Assembly: GCA_004835665.1 (NCBI GenBank)
Contig: RBKR01000010.1
Coordinates: forward strand, 372,001-436,000
DNA length: 64,000 nt
Reading direction: 5' to 3'
Origin: Phoma sp. XZ068
Lineage: Eukaryota; Ascomycota; Dothideomycetes; Pleosporales; Didymellaceae
Of this stretch, positions 31,029 through 41,200 are shown piece by piece. Below the pieces are notes generated by a model. It saw nothing but the letters and a program-made list of their open reading frames with translations, did no database searches and had not been told where the DNA came from. The stretch's first letter is position 1, and every line of letters begins with the position of its first letter. Both the position numbers and the translations under genes were made by a program.

Positions 31029-32678
31029 TCAACTAGTACTCGGGGCTTCCTTCTTGCACGTTCGTGAGTTGTGTCCAGTCTTCCTGCACTTGGTGCAGCG
31101 CGCCAAAGCCTGGCGGTTGACACCTGATTGCGCGCTCACCCGACGCTTCTCAAGCTCAATCTGCTGCTCAGCATTGCGTTGAGCAAGTAGATCCTCTCCT
31201 TGACCTTGAGTCAAGGTCCCTCCATGCTGTAGGCGCCTTTTTTTTCCTTTGCCGGCGCTTTGATGCTGCCTCGTTGGCTTTCTCAAGGTTGCTCACTCGA
31301 TCACGCATCAGCTCAGCGTGCAGCATCATCGTCTCAGCGCCCTTCTTGAGCTGATGAATTGCCTCAATGATTGAGGCAGGTGAGGAGCTTTTGTGACAGC
31401 GTACGCGATCACGAATCAACGTTGATTGAGCCTCAAGTTCACGTACGTTGCTTGGTGTCCTGGCTACCCAAAGAGCAGGCTCTGGTAGAGCAGGCGGTGT
31501 AGGCGTACGTAGCTGTACATCAAGCTTTGATAAGACAGCCTCAGGCTGGAGAGGGACAAGTCCTGCTCCTCGAAAGGCTGAGCAAATGTTGGTTTTGGTA
31601 AACGCTTGCTCAAAGACTACCTTAAAGGCTAATAAGAATATGACCTTGACGATGTGGGTGATGTGGTGCCGAATCAGGAGATTGATCTGATTACCGTACG
31701 CCTTCTTCAAGAGCGCAAAGCAGCCAACGTCAAGTGGTTGAAGAAGGTGAGATGAGTGAGGTGGCATGCAGAGAGTAAAAATGTTGTTCTCTTTGCAAAG
31801 CTCTTGAAATTCAAGAGAGTGGTGGCTCTCATGGCCATCAAAGATAAGTAGTTGACGTGCGCCAACCTTCTTATCCTTTGTATGCGCAACAAAGTCCTTC
31901 AGCCAGTCAACACCAACCTGAGTGTTCGTCCATCCATTATGGGTAATTGCGATCGCCCAGTGGCGCGGGAGATCTTCCTCATACCAGGCAGATAGATGAT
32001 ACTTGCCTGCAAGGATAAGGAAGGGTGGAATTGTCCAACCAGAAGCGTTGACTCCTTGGATAACTGTCACCCACTCGCGATTACCAGGCTGGATAGCCTT
32101 TGGCCTGCCTCTCCTTTCTGATCCAGTCACAACAAGACGCGGCGTGATCTTGCTCAGCATAAAGCCAGCCTCGTCAAAGTTGAAGATATCTTCCTCCAGG
32201 ATACCATATCTCTCCTTTGTACGCTGGACAAGGTCAAACCAGGCACCAATCACCTTTGGATCCTCGCAAAAGGCTCTTTGGTAGTCGTAAGGTCGATTGA
32301 ATCGAGTCTTCAGGCGGCTTGTACGCATGACAAAGGTGGCAGGCCAGTTGACTCCAACGCGTACTCCACCACGCCAGCCAGCAGTTTATCAGCCATATCA
32401 CGTATGACTGTATAGGTAGGCGAAAATCCACGCTGATCCAAGTCAAGTATATGTCCAACAATCACCTCCTCCTCTAGCTCAGTAAGCTTCTTTGTTTTGG
32501 GTGGGCAGTCGCGTCGGGCGGGGACACCAGCGCGTCGGCGGCGGAGTGTTCGATCAGAGACATTGTAGACAGCAGCAGCTTTGCGGTTAGACTTGAGTTG
32601 ATGAGATTTGATAGATGAAATAGCAAGCTGAACGTCTGCTTCATTTGAAGTAATTTGAGAGGCGTTGCGCGGAGCCAT
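31029..32678 (-). pseudogene. E3 transposase (pogo-type DDE with C-terminal CCHC), two frameshifts
   Basis: ATG 32678 (MAPRNASQITSNEADVQ) begins the protein. The HTH is NRKAAAVYNVSDRTLRRRR, followed by the CENP-B-like LDQRGFSPTYTVIRDMA. A one-base deletion near 32355, in LLAG, shifts the frame; it resumes as NWPATFVMRTSRLKTRFN. Catalytic motifs are intact: NFDEAGFML, IFDGHESH, LCMPPHSSH and LQPLDVGCF. Near 31248 an A8 run on the coding strand appears to have one A too many, and the C-terminal knuckle CTKCRKTGHNSRTCKK (stop 31029) lies in another frame. Overall this is close to E1, but the indels are at different places. Confidence 0.75.
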
Positions 32679-32756
32679 TGTGAGTTGAGATAAGACAGGT
32701 GCGCAAAGTTGGTGGGGTGCGGCGCTCACCCGTGCACGGCGCTCGCCCGTGAGCTA

Positions 32757-34859
32757 ACGTGCACGGACAGATGGCGATCGCGGGCGCGTGCCGACCGAAC
32801 ACCACAAACAACACCATACTTTGACGCGTCATTACTCAACCACCATGACACCTATTGATAATGCGCTTGCAGCTATTAATGCGCTGAATCCAGGAGAAAA
32901 ACTTTGCTACACAGATATTGCTGCTAAATTTAGAGTATCACGTGTAACTCTAGCGCGGAGACACAAGCGTGTTTAAGCAGATAGGGAGACCAAGAACTTC
33001 AACCAACAGAAACTCCACCTACACCAAGAAAAGCAGCTCATATCGTATATTACTGAACTAACAGAGCGAGGTCTACCTCCTACAAGATCATTTATACAAA
33101 AATACGCGTCCTAGATCGCCCGAGAACCAGTCTCCGAGTCCTGGGTTACCCGCTTCCTCCACCGTCACCCCGATCAACTAGTATCCAAATGGACAACTGG
33201 TATAGATCGCAATCGTCACCAAGCTGATTCAGGGGCAAGTTATAGCCAATATTTTGATCTCCTCCATACCAAACTTGCCGAGTACGACGTCGAGCCACAA
33301 AACACATACAATATGGATGAGAAGGGCTTCTTGATGGGTATTATAGCTCGTTCAAAACGAGTATTCAGTAAGCGATTGTGGGAACAAAAAAGGGTCAGAG
33401 AAGCCATGCAGGATGGTTCTCGCGAGTGGATTACTGTTGTAGCATGTATATGTGCTGATTGGATCAGTATTGCCACCAAGCCTGATATTTGCGTCGGCAA
33501 GTAACGATATACAAGCAAGCTGGGTGGACCAAATCAAACCAGGAAAACACTCAGTAGTAGTCACCTCATCCCCAACCGGCTGGACGAACGACGATATTGG
33601 CTTATCCTGGCTCAAAAACGTGTTCGATCGATACACCCGGAGAAAAGCAGGTCACCAATACCAAGTACTTATACTTAACGGGCATAGGTCACATACAACA
33701 CCTGCTTTTATTAACTACTGTCATAAAAACAAGATACTCCTGGCTGTATTTCCTCCCTATTCAACCCACACGCTGCAGCCGCTTAATGTATGCTTGTTCA
33801 AGCCACTCTTACAGGCCTACTCTAACAAGCTTATAGCTTTTCTTAAGAGAAGCCAGGGACAATTAACACTTAAGAAGGGTGACTTCTTTCCCCTGTTCCA
33901 GAAGGCGTGGCAGGCCTCATTTTAGGAATCCACAATACTTACCTCCTTCAGAGCCACCGGTATATGGCCCCCTGACCCCTCTGTTATACTCAAAAGGTTT
34001 AACAATACTACCCTACATAACCAAGGCTCACGAGAGAGCTCAACTTCGAATCTCAGCGCGCCAGATTAGAGGAAAATGAGGCGTATAATCAAGGAGAACG
34101 TCATAGATACTAAGAAAAAGGATGTGAAACAGCTCACTAAGGCAGTACATATACTCACAGCTCGTATTGACCTTATAGTACATGAGAGGGAGGGTATCAA
34201 CAAGCATAAACGTTACCAAGGGAGGCAAAAAAGGAGTAGGAAGACTCTTGATCTTAAGGAGTACTATAGTGGCTTGAATATGTGGACTCTAACAAAGGTT
34301 GCAGCATCACAGGAGCGTCGACGGGCATACGACTGTAAGATACTTGAACAACAACTTCAAAAAGAGGAGAAGAAGAAGGCCAAAGCAGCGTACAAACAGT
34401 GTCAGGAGAAACTGACTCAGGAGAGGCGTAAGGCACGGGCAAGAGCTAAGGCAGAGCGTGTGAAGGAGAAGGCAGAACAAGCAGCTGAAAAACAGCGTCA
34501 GAAGGAAGCTCGCAACGCTGAAAAAGCTATACAATTATCCCAAAAGGGTAAGAGGAAGGCTTCAACAGTACCTATACAGAAGTACAAGCGTCAAAAACGA
34601 GCTGGTGATGGTGGAGGTGGTCATATCGACGCCGAGGTCCCCCCAACCCCCCCACCCATCACAACGTCACGAGGCCGCAACGTTAGACTTCCAAGTAAAT
34701 TCAAATAAGCCAAATTAATCGGTAGTATTACTATACTATTCCACCACAAAATCTCGTGATAATACCTGTTGTGGGTGGCTCTACAGCCTCATTTTGTGAG
34801 AGTTGTGAGGTTGTTCGGCGGTCGGCACGCGCCCGCGATCGCCATCTGTCCGTGCACGT
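32757..34859 (+). mobile_element. E4: pogo element, heavily mutated
   Basis: A 2103-bp element between TA at 32755-32756 and 34860-34861. The ends are ACGTGCACGGACAGATGGCG and its exact inverse; the TIRs match perfectly over at least 40 bp. The interior is visibly more AT-rich than that of the neighbouring elements, and the transposase has many stops. The subterminal block GGGTGGCTCTACAGCCTC lies at about 34773-34790, just inside the right end. Confidence 0.85.
32845..34708 (+). pseudogene. E4 transposase, RIP-like multiple stops, catalytic aspartates lost
   Basis: ATG 32845 (MTPIDNALAAINALNPGE) starts the gene. The HTH IAAKFRVSRVTLARRHKR is followed by an in-frame stop at 32974-32976. A further stop follows in the CENP-B-like region (QKYAS*IAREP), and a frameshift lies near 33455-33460. 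Two more stops occur (about 33922 and 34070). The first acidic motif, YNMDEKGFLMG, is intact. The second reads LILNGHRSH where sister elements have IDGHGSH, and the third reads LQPLNV instead of LQPLDV; both are D-to-N changes of the G-to-A type. The basic coiled-coil tail (34076-34708, stop TAA) is still open. The protein is dead as a transposase even if the frames were ignored. Confidence 0.8.
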
Positions 34860-34870
34860 TACCGTACGTT

Positions 34871-35166
34871 ACGCACTCTTCTGGTTTTCCCCACTTCTAC
34901 AATGCCCGCACCCAACCGTGCGACAACTGCTATACCGCCACCGGATAGCTACGGCACTCTAGCATCTGATCATAGCTAACTTGTCTTCCATCTCGCATTC
35001 ACAGATTGCAGACTCGAGCATCTGACGTTTACTGAAAAGATTAGATTATTGTACATTTTGCATGCTGTAAAGCCCGTCTCAATGATCGACCGGCTTGCCC
35101 ATACCCTCCCATAGTGCCATACTCCCCGTCACGTGTATCGTTCGAGTCCGTCACCTCGCGAGTAAT
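34871..35166. other. Spacer, 3' flank of the hemerythrin gene
   Basis: No gene or repeat is recognised. Confidence 0.4.
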
Positions 35167-35924
35167 CTACTGCTTCGAAGGGTTGGGGCTGACAGTACCT
35201 TCGGGGAACTTGCGGAACATGTCGGCGATGTGGTCAATGGGAGCAGCGAGCATGCCCATTGGACCCTCAAAGAGAGGATTCTCGCCAGCGCTCGGATGAC
35301 TTCTCGAAGGAACGAACATTTTGGTCCTGCCAAAGTTCGTTGCGAGACTCTCGGAGGCACCTCTGTTCTCAGGTGCAGCCAGCGCCTCCTCAAGAGCGGG
35401 CAGGTCGTCCTTCTCTTCCTCCTTGATGTGCTGGCCAAGCACCGACCACAGCTCCTTCAGCTTCGGGACATAGTTGGAGTTCGAAGCGTTCATGTTCTGA
35501 AATTCCTTAAGAAGCTCCTTGATCTACTACGCGTTAGCATAATTGACGATATGATGAATGCAAGAACAAAGCCTGCCTGGTGATGCTGCTTGCGGTCCTT
35601 CTCAGCATGGTCGTGACCCTCCTTGCCTATGTACCTTTCCATGGCAGGATAGACGAGCAGCTCTTCGGCTACAGAGTGTCGGGCAAGCTCCCAGGTGAAC
35701 TGGTTGCCATACCGCGTCTGGTGATCGACATCGTCTGAATTGATCACCTCGTTATAGTACTTCTCGAGCTCACGGTGGTCCTTAGCAATGGCGTCTGAGA
35801 TGGTCGACATGGCTGCAACACGGGCACGAATCGAGGCGAATTGGTTGTTTACTGGAATGCGGGTGATCTGGGGCCTAAAGGCAGCTCTGGTAATAGACGA
35901 TACGAAAGTACGGGAGAAGGACAT
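35167..35924 (-). CDS. Hemerythrin HHE domain protein, two exons with a GC-AG intron
   Basis: A 234-residue protein whose HHE cation-binding domain would hold a di-iron centre (oxygen or redox role by family). ATG 35924. Exon 1 is 35924-35577 and exon 2 is 35523-35167. The N-terminal ~38 residues (SFSRTFVSSITRAAFRPQ) are basic and Ser/Arg-rich like a mitochondrial presequence; MSTISDAIAKDHRELEKYY then starts the domain. Iron-ligand histidines are in KDHRELE, ARHSVAEELLVYP, KDRKQHH and GQHIKEEEKDDLP. The 53-nt intron (35576-35524) has donor GCAGGC rather than GT, a CTAAC branch point and a TAG acceptor; no GT donor keeps the frame. The C-terminus is proline- and serine-rich. Confidence 0.88.
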
Positions 35925-36841
35925 GTTGGAAAGAGAAGTTTGAACGCAATGTGCAGGGGTTTAATATGCTGTTGGAGCAGCGAGATATGGCCTGGCAGCC
36001 TTCATTGGCGCTTTCATTCCGCGAGCGAGTTTTCTACATGCCTACGTCACTCCATCGTAACACATCCAGCACCGTCCACGATATCTGTTGTCAGACGAAC
36101 AGGCGCTTTTGCATCCGCTGACAACTGCTTTGCTATCATTGGCAAGGAAGCAACAGCCGTGTCCGTGCGTGACCTTGAGTGAAGATACTCCTCGGACGAC
36201 TGCCCATTGGACAACATCACTTTTACGAACGAGCTAGTATTCGGTGTTGCATCACACAGGCCACCCCACCAACTTAGATGACGAGCGTGTCAAAGTTCTA
36301 TGCTTTCCACACCAATACAGTATCAGGACAAAGAGGGTGTAAACGCGGGCGCGGATTTCGCCCTCCAGTATCTACTACAGTAGGTTACCGCACTGTGAAG
36401 TAACGAAAATGGAGTGGTACAGTAGTTGCGCGCACTCGCAACATCTCATTATTGCAAGGTCAGAGAAGTAGTGGCTGATAACTTGGGGGCCAAAGCAAAG
36501 TACCATATCGCCGCATCTAGTGCGATGCTACAGTACGTTGTCAAATGGTTCTGTTCATTGCTTGGCCGAAGCCCACCGCCTTACCACGTTTCTTGGCCTT
36601 ACTTCTGCTATTCACGTTCAATATGCAACAGCCTACAATAGACCATGCTTGTGTTAAATCTAAATCGTATTGTGCTTTAGATTATGAGGGATTTTACGTA
36701 TTTGACTTCAGTTATATGTAACGGCAGGGTACCGAGCAGCGCAGAACTGTCTGTTTAATCTCTGAACCACCGGAAACAACAATGGGGTTCTGAGAGCGCT
36801 AATTTCCAAGTCTGTGCGCGAGGTGCGGTAGTGCTTACCTA
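35925..36841. other. No gene recognised
   Basis: Promoter side of the hemerythrin gene, then about 800 bp with short frames only. The stretch CAGGCCACCCCACCAACTTA at about 36257-36276 resembles the inner TIR end of E1/E3 but has no partner nearby. Confidence 0.35.
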
Positions 36842-36843
36842 TA

Positions 36844-37771
36844 CCGAAGCTTATCACCCCTCCGGCAGGATCACCTTCCCGGCAGCGAACACCAAACCCA
36901 CCGACATTGGAGATGAGGCTGCAGCAGCTACCACAATTGCTATTATTACAAGATCTCTTGGTAAAGGTATCGCATAAGCATGATAATCAATCCCATCTAT
37001 CTAAATCTCATTGGTGGATTGATAGCGCGGCCTGAATTGGAGGTAGGCGGCAGAGGTGGTAGGGAAGGCGTAGAAGGAGCCCCTACCTTAGCACCACCAC
37101 ATACAACCACCACCTGCTTCTTTTTGCTCTGTGAGGTGGGCTCTTTCTTATTACCCTTTTTAGTAAATATCCTCTGCTTTTGGAGTCGTTCTTTGGCTTC
37201 CTTTGCGCGCTTCTTCTCCTCGCGCTTTGCCGCCTGATCTGCCTCCTTCTGCACCCTCCGCGCCTCCCTTTCAACCTTAGTATTAGCGACCCTTTGGCGC
37301 CTCTCTTCAAGCATTCTTTGCCTGCTTTCCCTCCTAACTACCCTCTCTGCCTTCCGGGCAGCTTTCTGTTGTTGTACTTGTAGTTCCTCCTGCTCCACCA
37401 GCGCTGTAAGTTCTCTGTATCTAGCGATCGCCTTAGGTGAAAGGAGTAAGGCTCCACCTTGGGTGTAACCCTCTTGTTCAAGCCTGTCAATTGCACTACG
37501 CTTCTTAGGCTTCTTCTTGCGCCGTAGTGAACGTTTGGCGCCTTCAAGCTCGCCATCGCGGAGGTTGTGCTTGATAATCTGAGTGTGGACCTGAGCCTCA
37601 AGCTCCTTGGCTGCTAGAGTGGTAATATCTTCAACCGCCGCTCTTATAAGGCGCCTCATGCCTCTCCAGTCGCCCGCGCTTAGTGTTGAGGTGGTAGAGC
37701 CTTCGCGATCTTGCTGAGGAGGAGGGGTGGTAAACTTCTTGAGGATCCTAGCCGGGTTGGTAGGATTGGTT
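36844..37771 (-). mobile_element. E6': half of a pogo element, near-identical copy of E6
   Basis: After TA (36842-36843) this matches 55876-56803 almost base for base; I see only about three differences in 928 bp. It contains the left TIR, the subterminal block and the C-terminal 220 codons of the transposase on the minus strand. It ends abruptly at GGTTGGTAGGA, where E6 continues AAGATCCCAG but here a (TTGG)n run starts. That run is the 3' tail of LINE-2. The N-terminal transposase half and the second TIR (about 1.2 kb) are not found in the window. Confidence 0.85.
36997..37659 (-). pseudogene. E6' transposase C-terminal fragment
   Basis: The last ~220 residues of the E6 transposase, identical in sequence to E6, begin in the conserved WRGMRRLIRAAVEDITTLA region and continue through the lysine/arginine-rich coiled coil to the stop at 36997. 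No catalytic motif is included and no start codon is plausible, so it is non-functional. Confidence 0.8.
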
Positions 37772-37791
37772 GGTTGGTTGGTTGGTATTCA
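37772..37791 (-). repeat. LINE-2 (CCAA)n tail
   Basis: Five TTGG units on the plus strand, that is (CCAA)5 at the 3' end of the leftward LINE. A (CCAA)n run also ends part of LINE-3 copy 2 at 26920. Confidence 0.75.
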
Positions 37792-38017
37792 TTTTACGTC
37801 TGGTTGATGGGGATGAAGTCCACCATCTCGCCTCCCGAAGGGCATATACGACGTGCTAAGCTATGGAATTACAGTGCTGCTACACTCCCTTAGAAAGCAT
37901 TTCTTGCGTACGCGGGTAATGCTACCATTTCAGAACTACAGCTCCCCGTCCAGTTGGGGAGGCTGAGCGATGTATGTACATTAGGGTGATTTCCTTGCAT
38001 TCTGAGGCATCTATATG

Positions 38018-38019
<2 letters not shown>

Positions 38020-38072
<53 letters not shown>
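38020..38072 (+). repeat. (GA)n microsatellite in LINE-2 3' untranslated region
   Basis: About 53 bp of pure GA repeat, followed by GGGAGAGAGAG and GTGTGTG-type degenerate repeat to 38100. On the LINE sense strand it is (CT)n. Its purity suggests a young copy. Confidence 0.9.
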
Positions 38073-38081
<9 letters not shown>

Positions 38082-38226
38082 GTGTGTGTGAGTGTGCGCG
38101 TAGGGGAAAGAGGGGGCCGGAGGGGGTAGAAAGGGAGGAGGAGGGGTGGGGAGCATTGCAGCTGTTGTGCTGAACCTACTCTTGCTAGGTGCTGCATCGC
38201 TTGCTGCTGTTGTAGGGCTGCAAGTG

Positions 38227-41200
38227 CTAACGGGGGCAGATCCTGATGTAGTACTGTGTGAGTCTAACAAAAGCTTCAAAGGCCTCTGGCTCCCTTGTTA
38301 GTGCTGCAGTGTACGCTAGGCCGTCCGCCTGGCTTGATGGTGGCATAGGTGGTCGTAGTGGCCATCTGCTGAAGGTCCCTAGGGTCTTGCGGCAGAGCGC
38401 GAGGTGCTCTGGTGTCTTGTCCTGTCTGCATGAGCAGGTGAGGTTTGCATGCTTGTGACTGTACTTTCGGTGGTACCAGGCGAAATCGCCATGTCTAGTC
38501 CGGATAGAAAGCAGTTTCGCTAGGATGGCTCTTGGTAGATCTAGCTCCTTAGGACCTCTGCGCGGTGCATAGTCCAAGTCCCAGCTCTTGTACCATCTCG
38601 AGAGCTTGGTCTTCTTGTCAGACCACCAGGTTCGTTGTGTGCGGCGCAGTGTCTTGCGGGCCACTGTCTTGATGCCCGAGAGTGTAGGCAGAGCGGCTTT
38701 TCCAGTCGGGGGTGATGGGTGCTGGGCTTCCAGATTGGCTAGTCTGTCTGCTGCCTCGTTCCCTTCAATGCCCAGGTGTCCAGGGGCCCATTTGATGGAG
38801 ACGTCGTGTGTCTCCATGGCGCCGTGGCACTCAAGAAAGGCCCATTGCGAGGTAGGGGGTGCGTCGCCCCTGAGGCACCATATCACTGAGGTGCTGTCTA
38901 TGCACAGCCAGATTCGGTGGGTGCGGAGCTCGGGTTGTCTTATAGTGTGCTGGAGGCCTCTCCACGCGCCTACTGCCTCAGCGTCAAAGACGTGCGAGGT
39001 AGGGTGGAGTGAGCCGCGTCCAGTCTGCAGTTGCTTTCTGTTCTGATAGACTGCAAAGCCGTAGGTAACCCGCTTTTCTCCTTCCTTTGTGTACTGTTCA
39101 GAGCCATCTGAGAAGATAGTGACGTCTAGTGGCGGGAGCTGAGCCCGCCATTCTTGGAAAGCCTTAGCTGCAGTCTTCTTGTTTATGCCGAGCGTCGGGT
39201 CCGTTCGGCAGCCAGTTGAGTAGTGAGGGGCTGTTAGCGTGGTCCTAGGGATTTCTGGTAGAAGAGAAGCCATCTGCTGGACTTTCGTCTTGACTCGCTG
39301 GGGTTGTCCGGTTTTTACGCCCCTGTTTACGATAGGTACCGCTGTGCGCCTAGTAAGAGGGTGGTCTGCATCTGTAGTGCGCAGATGGGTTGCAAATCTG
39401 AGCTTAGCTTCCTCGAGTGCGACTGCTGCCGAGAGCAGCCCGGCGTCTCGGAAGAGTGTAGCTATAGGCGTTGTTCTCCACGCTGGTAGGATGCCCCTTG
39501 CTGCTATAGCGAGTGTCTTGTCTATAGCAGCTATGTGCCATCCAATGTAAGCGCTGACCTCTTGCGGCCCGCCTGGTTTGAGTGAGTGTGGTTGTTTCGT
39601 GCGGCCTCTGTACCAGCACTCCGTCCCATACAGAAGCGACGGGTACACACAGGCAATAGTAGCCTTGCGGAGGGAGCTGGCTGGTGGTCCATAGGTAGTC
39701 CTAGCTAGGCTGCGAATATGATAGGCTACCTTGGCAGCTTTGGCAGTGCATGTGGCTACATGTCGTCGAAAGGTAAGTCTGCGGTCAAACCACATTCCTA
39801 GCCAACGCAGGGCTGGCTGGCTGTGCTCTCCACCTGGGAGGATAGGGTGGATGGTGAGCTGCTCGTCTACAACACATGGTGGTGCATAGCTGCTCCGCTG
39901 TCTAGTCAGGTGTATCATTTCCTGCTTTTCTGGGGCAAAGGTGACCTTGTTCGCCTCGCCCCATGCTCTGATCTGCCGTAGATCGGATGCTAGCAGCTCC
40001 ACGTTGTTGTCCATAGAGTGTGAGGCCCGGTATAGACACACGTCGTCTGCATATCCAAACCTCCGTTCTGTGTCCATAGATAGTAGCTCGGCTAGGTACA
40101 GCGTGTACAGGACAGGCGAGAGAGGCGAGCCTTGGGGTGTGCCACAGGCGACAGGGTAGCTAGGAGTAGTGACCTGTCCAAGGCGGACCCGAACCCTCCG
40201 GGCCGTGAGGAACGAGTCTACAAAGAGCATGGTCCTTTGTGGCCAGCCCTGTTGGGCCATTCGGTGTAACAGGCGGTTCTTGAGGAGCGCATCAAAGGCG
40301 CCTTGCACATCTAGGGTGACCATAGTGACATGCTTTCCAAGCACCCATGCTGCTTCAGCGTCGTGGGTGAAGGCTGCAGTGAGGTCTGCTGCAGAGCGCT
40401 TTGGAAGGGCGCCGCCGTGCTGGGGGCTGAGGATCTTGTGTGTCATGGCCGTCCACGCGATTCTTCTGGCTACTGTTCGTTCAAGTCCCTTTCCAATGCA
40501 AGAGAGAAGCGATATAGGTCTCCAGGAGCGGGGCGACGTTCGGTCAGTCCTCCCCGTCTTAGGTATCATTGCTACCTCTGCGAGCTTCCATTGTGCTGGG
40601 AAGTGGTTGAGCTCAAGGCATCGCTGGAAGATTCTTCGTATGAGTTCCCCAACCTGAGCCCAGCAGGCACGGAGTAGTCGCACAGTAGAGCGGTCAGTGC
40701 CTGGTGAGGTGCTCGAGACCCCTACCGTGTTTCGCTCCGTTTCCTCTAGTGAGATGTGTGTGCTCCACGGGAGGGGATCTGCATTCTCCTGGCCTGGGTA
40801 GTGTCTGAGGTCATCCTCTGCCGTGTACCGGTTGAGGACTTGCTCTCGAAGCGCCTCTGCCTTCTCCAGCGAGTCAGATATGGTTGTGCCATTCACTACA
40901 AGAGGAGTGTCCTGGTTCTCTGGTGTGAGCTTGTGCCAGGCAATGATCTTGAACAGGTCTTTATCGTCCTTGGCATTGTCGATGACATGCCTCCAGTACT
41001 GCCTCTTGGCCTGTCGGACGGTAGTCTTGAAGGCCTGTCTCTCCTCTAGTAGACTGCCAGAGCCGAGCTGTCTAGCCTGTTTGTAGGCCTGGTAGGCAGT
41101 TTTGCACTCCTTGGTCCACCATGGTGCAGCGCGGCCTTCCTTGCGGTCGGGCTTGCCTGCTGTCTGTACAGAGTGCTGTATGGTCTCTGTAAGCAGCGCG

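Larger units (their letters stand above)
30908..34870 (-). mobile_element. E3: pogo element of the E1 subfamily, with E4 in its right terminus
   Basis: The left TIR starts ACGTAGCTCACGGGCGAGCG at 30908. The right TIR, up to GTGAGC at 32754, is its inverted copy over about 60 bp, including the CACCCCACCAACTTTGCGCA block. E4 begins after the TA at 32755-32756, which falls inside the last few bases of E3's right TIR. The expected remaining E3 end, TACGT plus TA, may be the TACGTTA at about 34865-34871 after E4. E3 proper is about 1.85 kb. It is the apparent parent family of the 137-bp MITE at 13234. Confidence 0.75.

Noticed and set aside
36250..36280. A possible E1/E3 TIR remnant (CCACCCCACCAACTTAG)
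   Set aside because: Only about 17 bp match and no TA boundary or partner end is found.
38020..38100. Possible CRISPR-like or satellite array
   Set aside because: It is a pure dinucleotide microsatellite grading into GT repeats, with no spacers.
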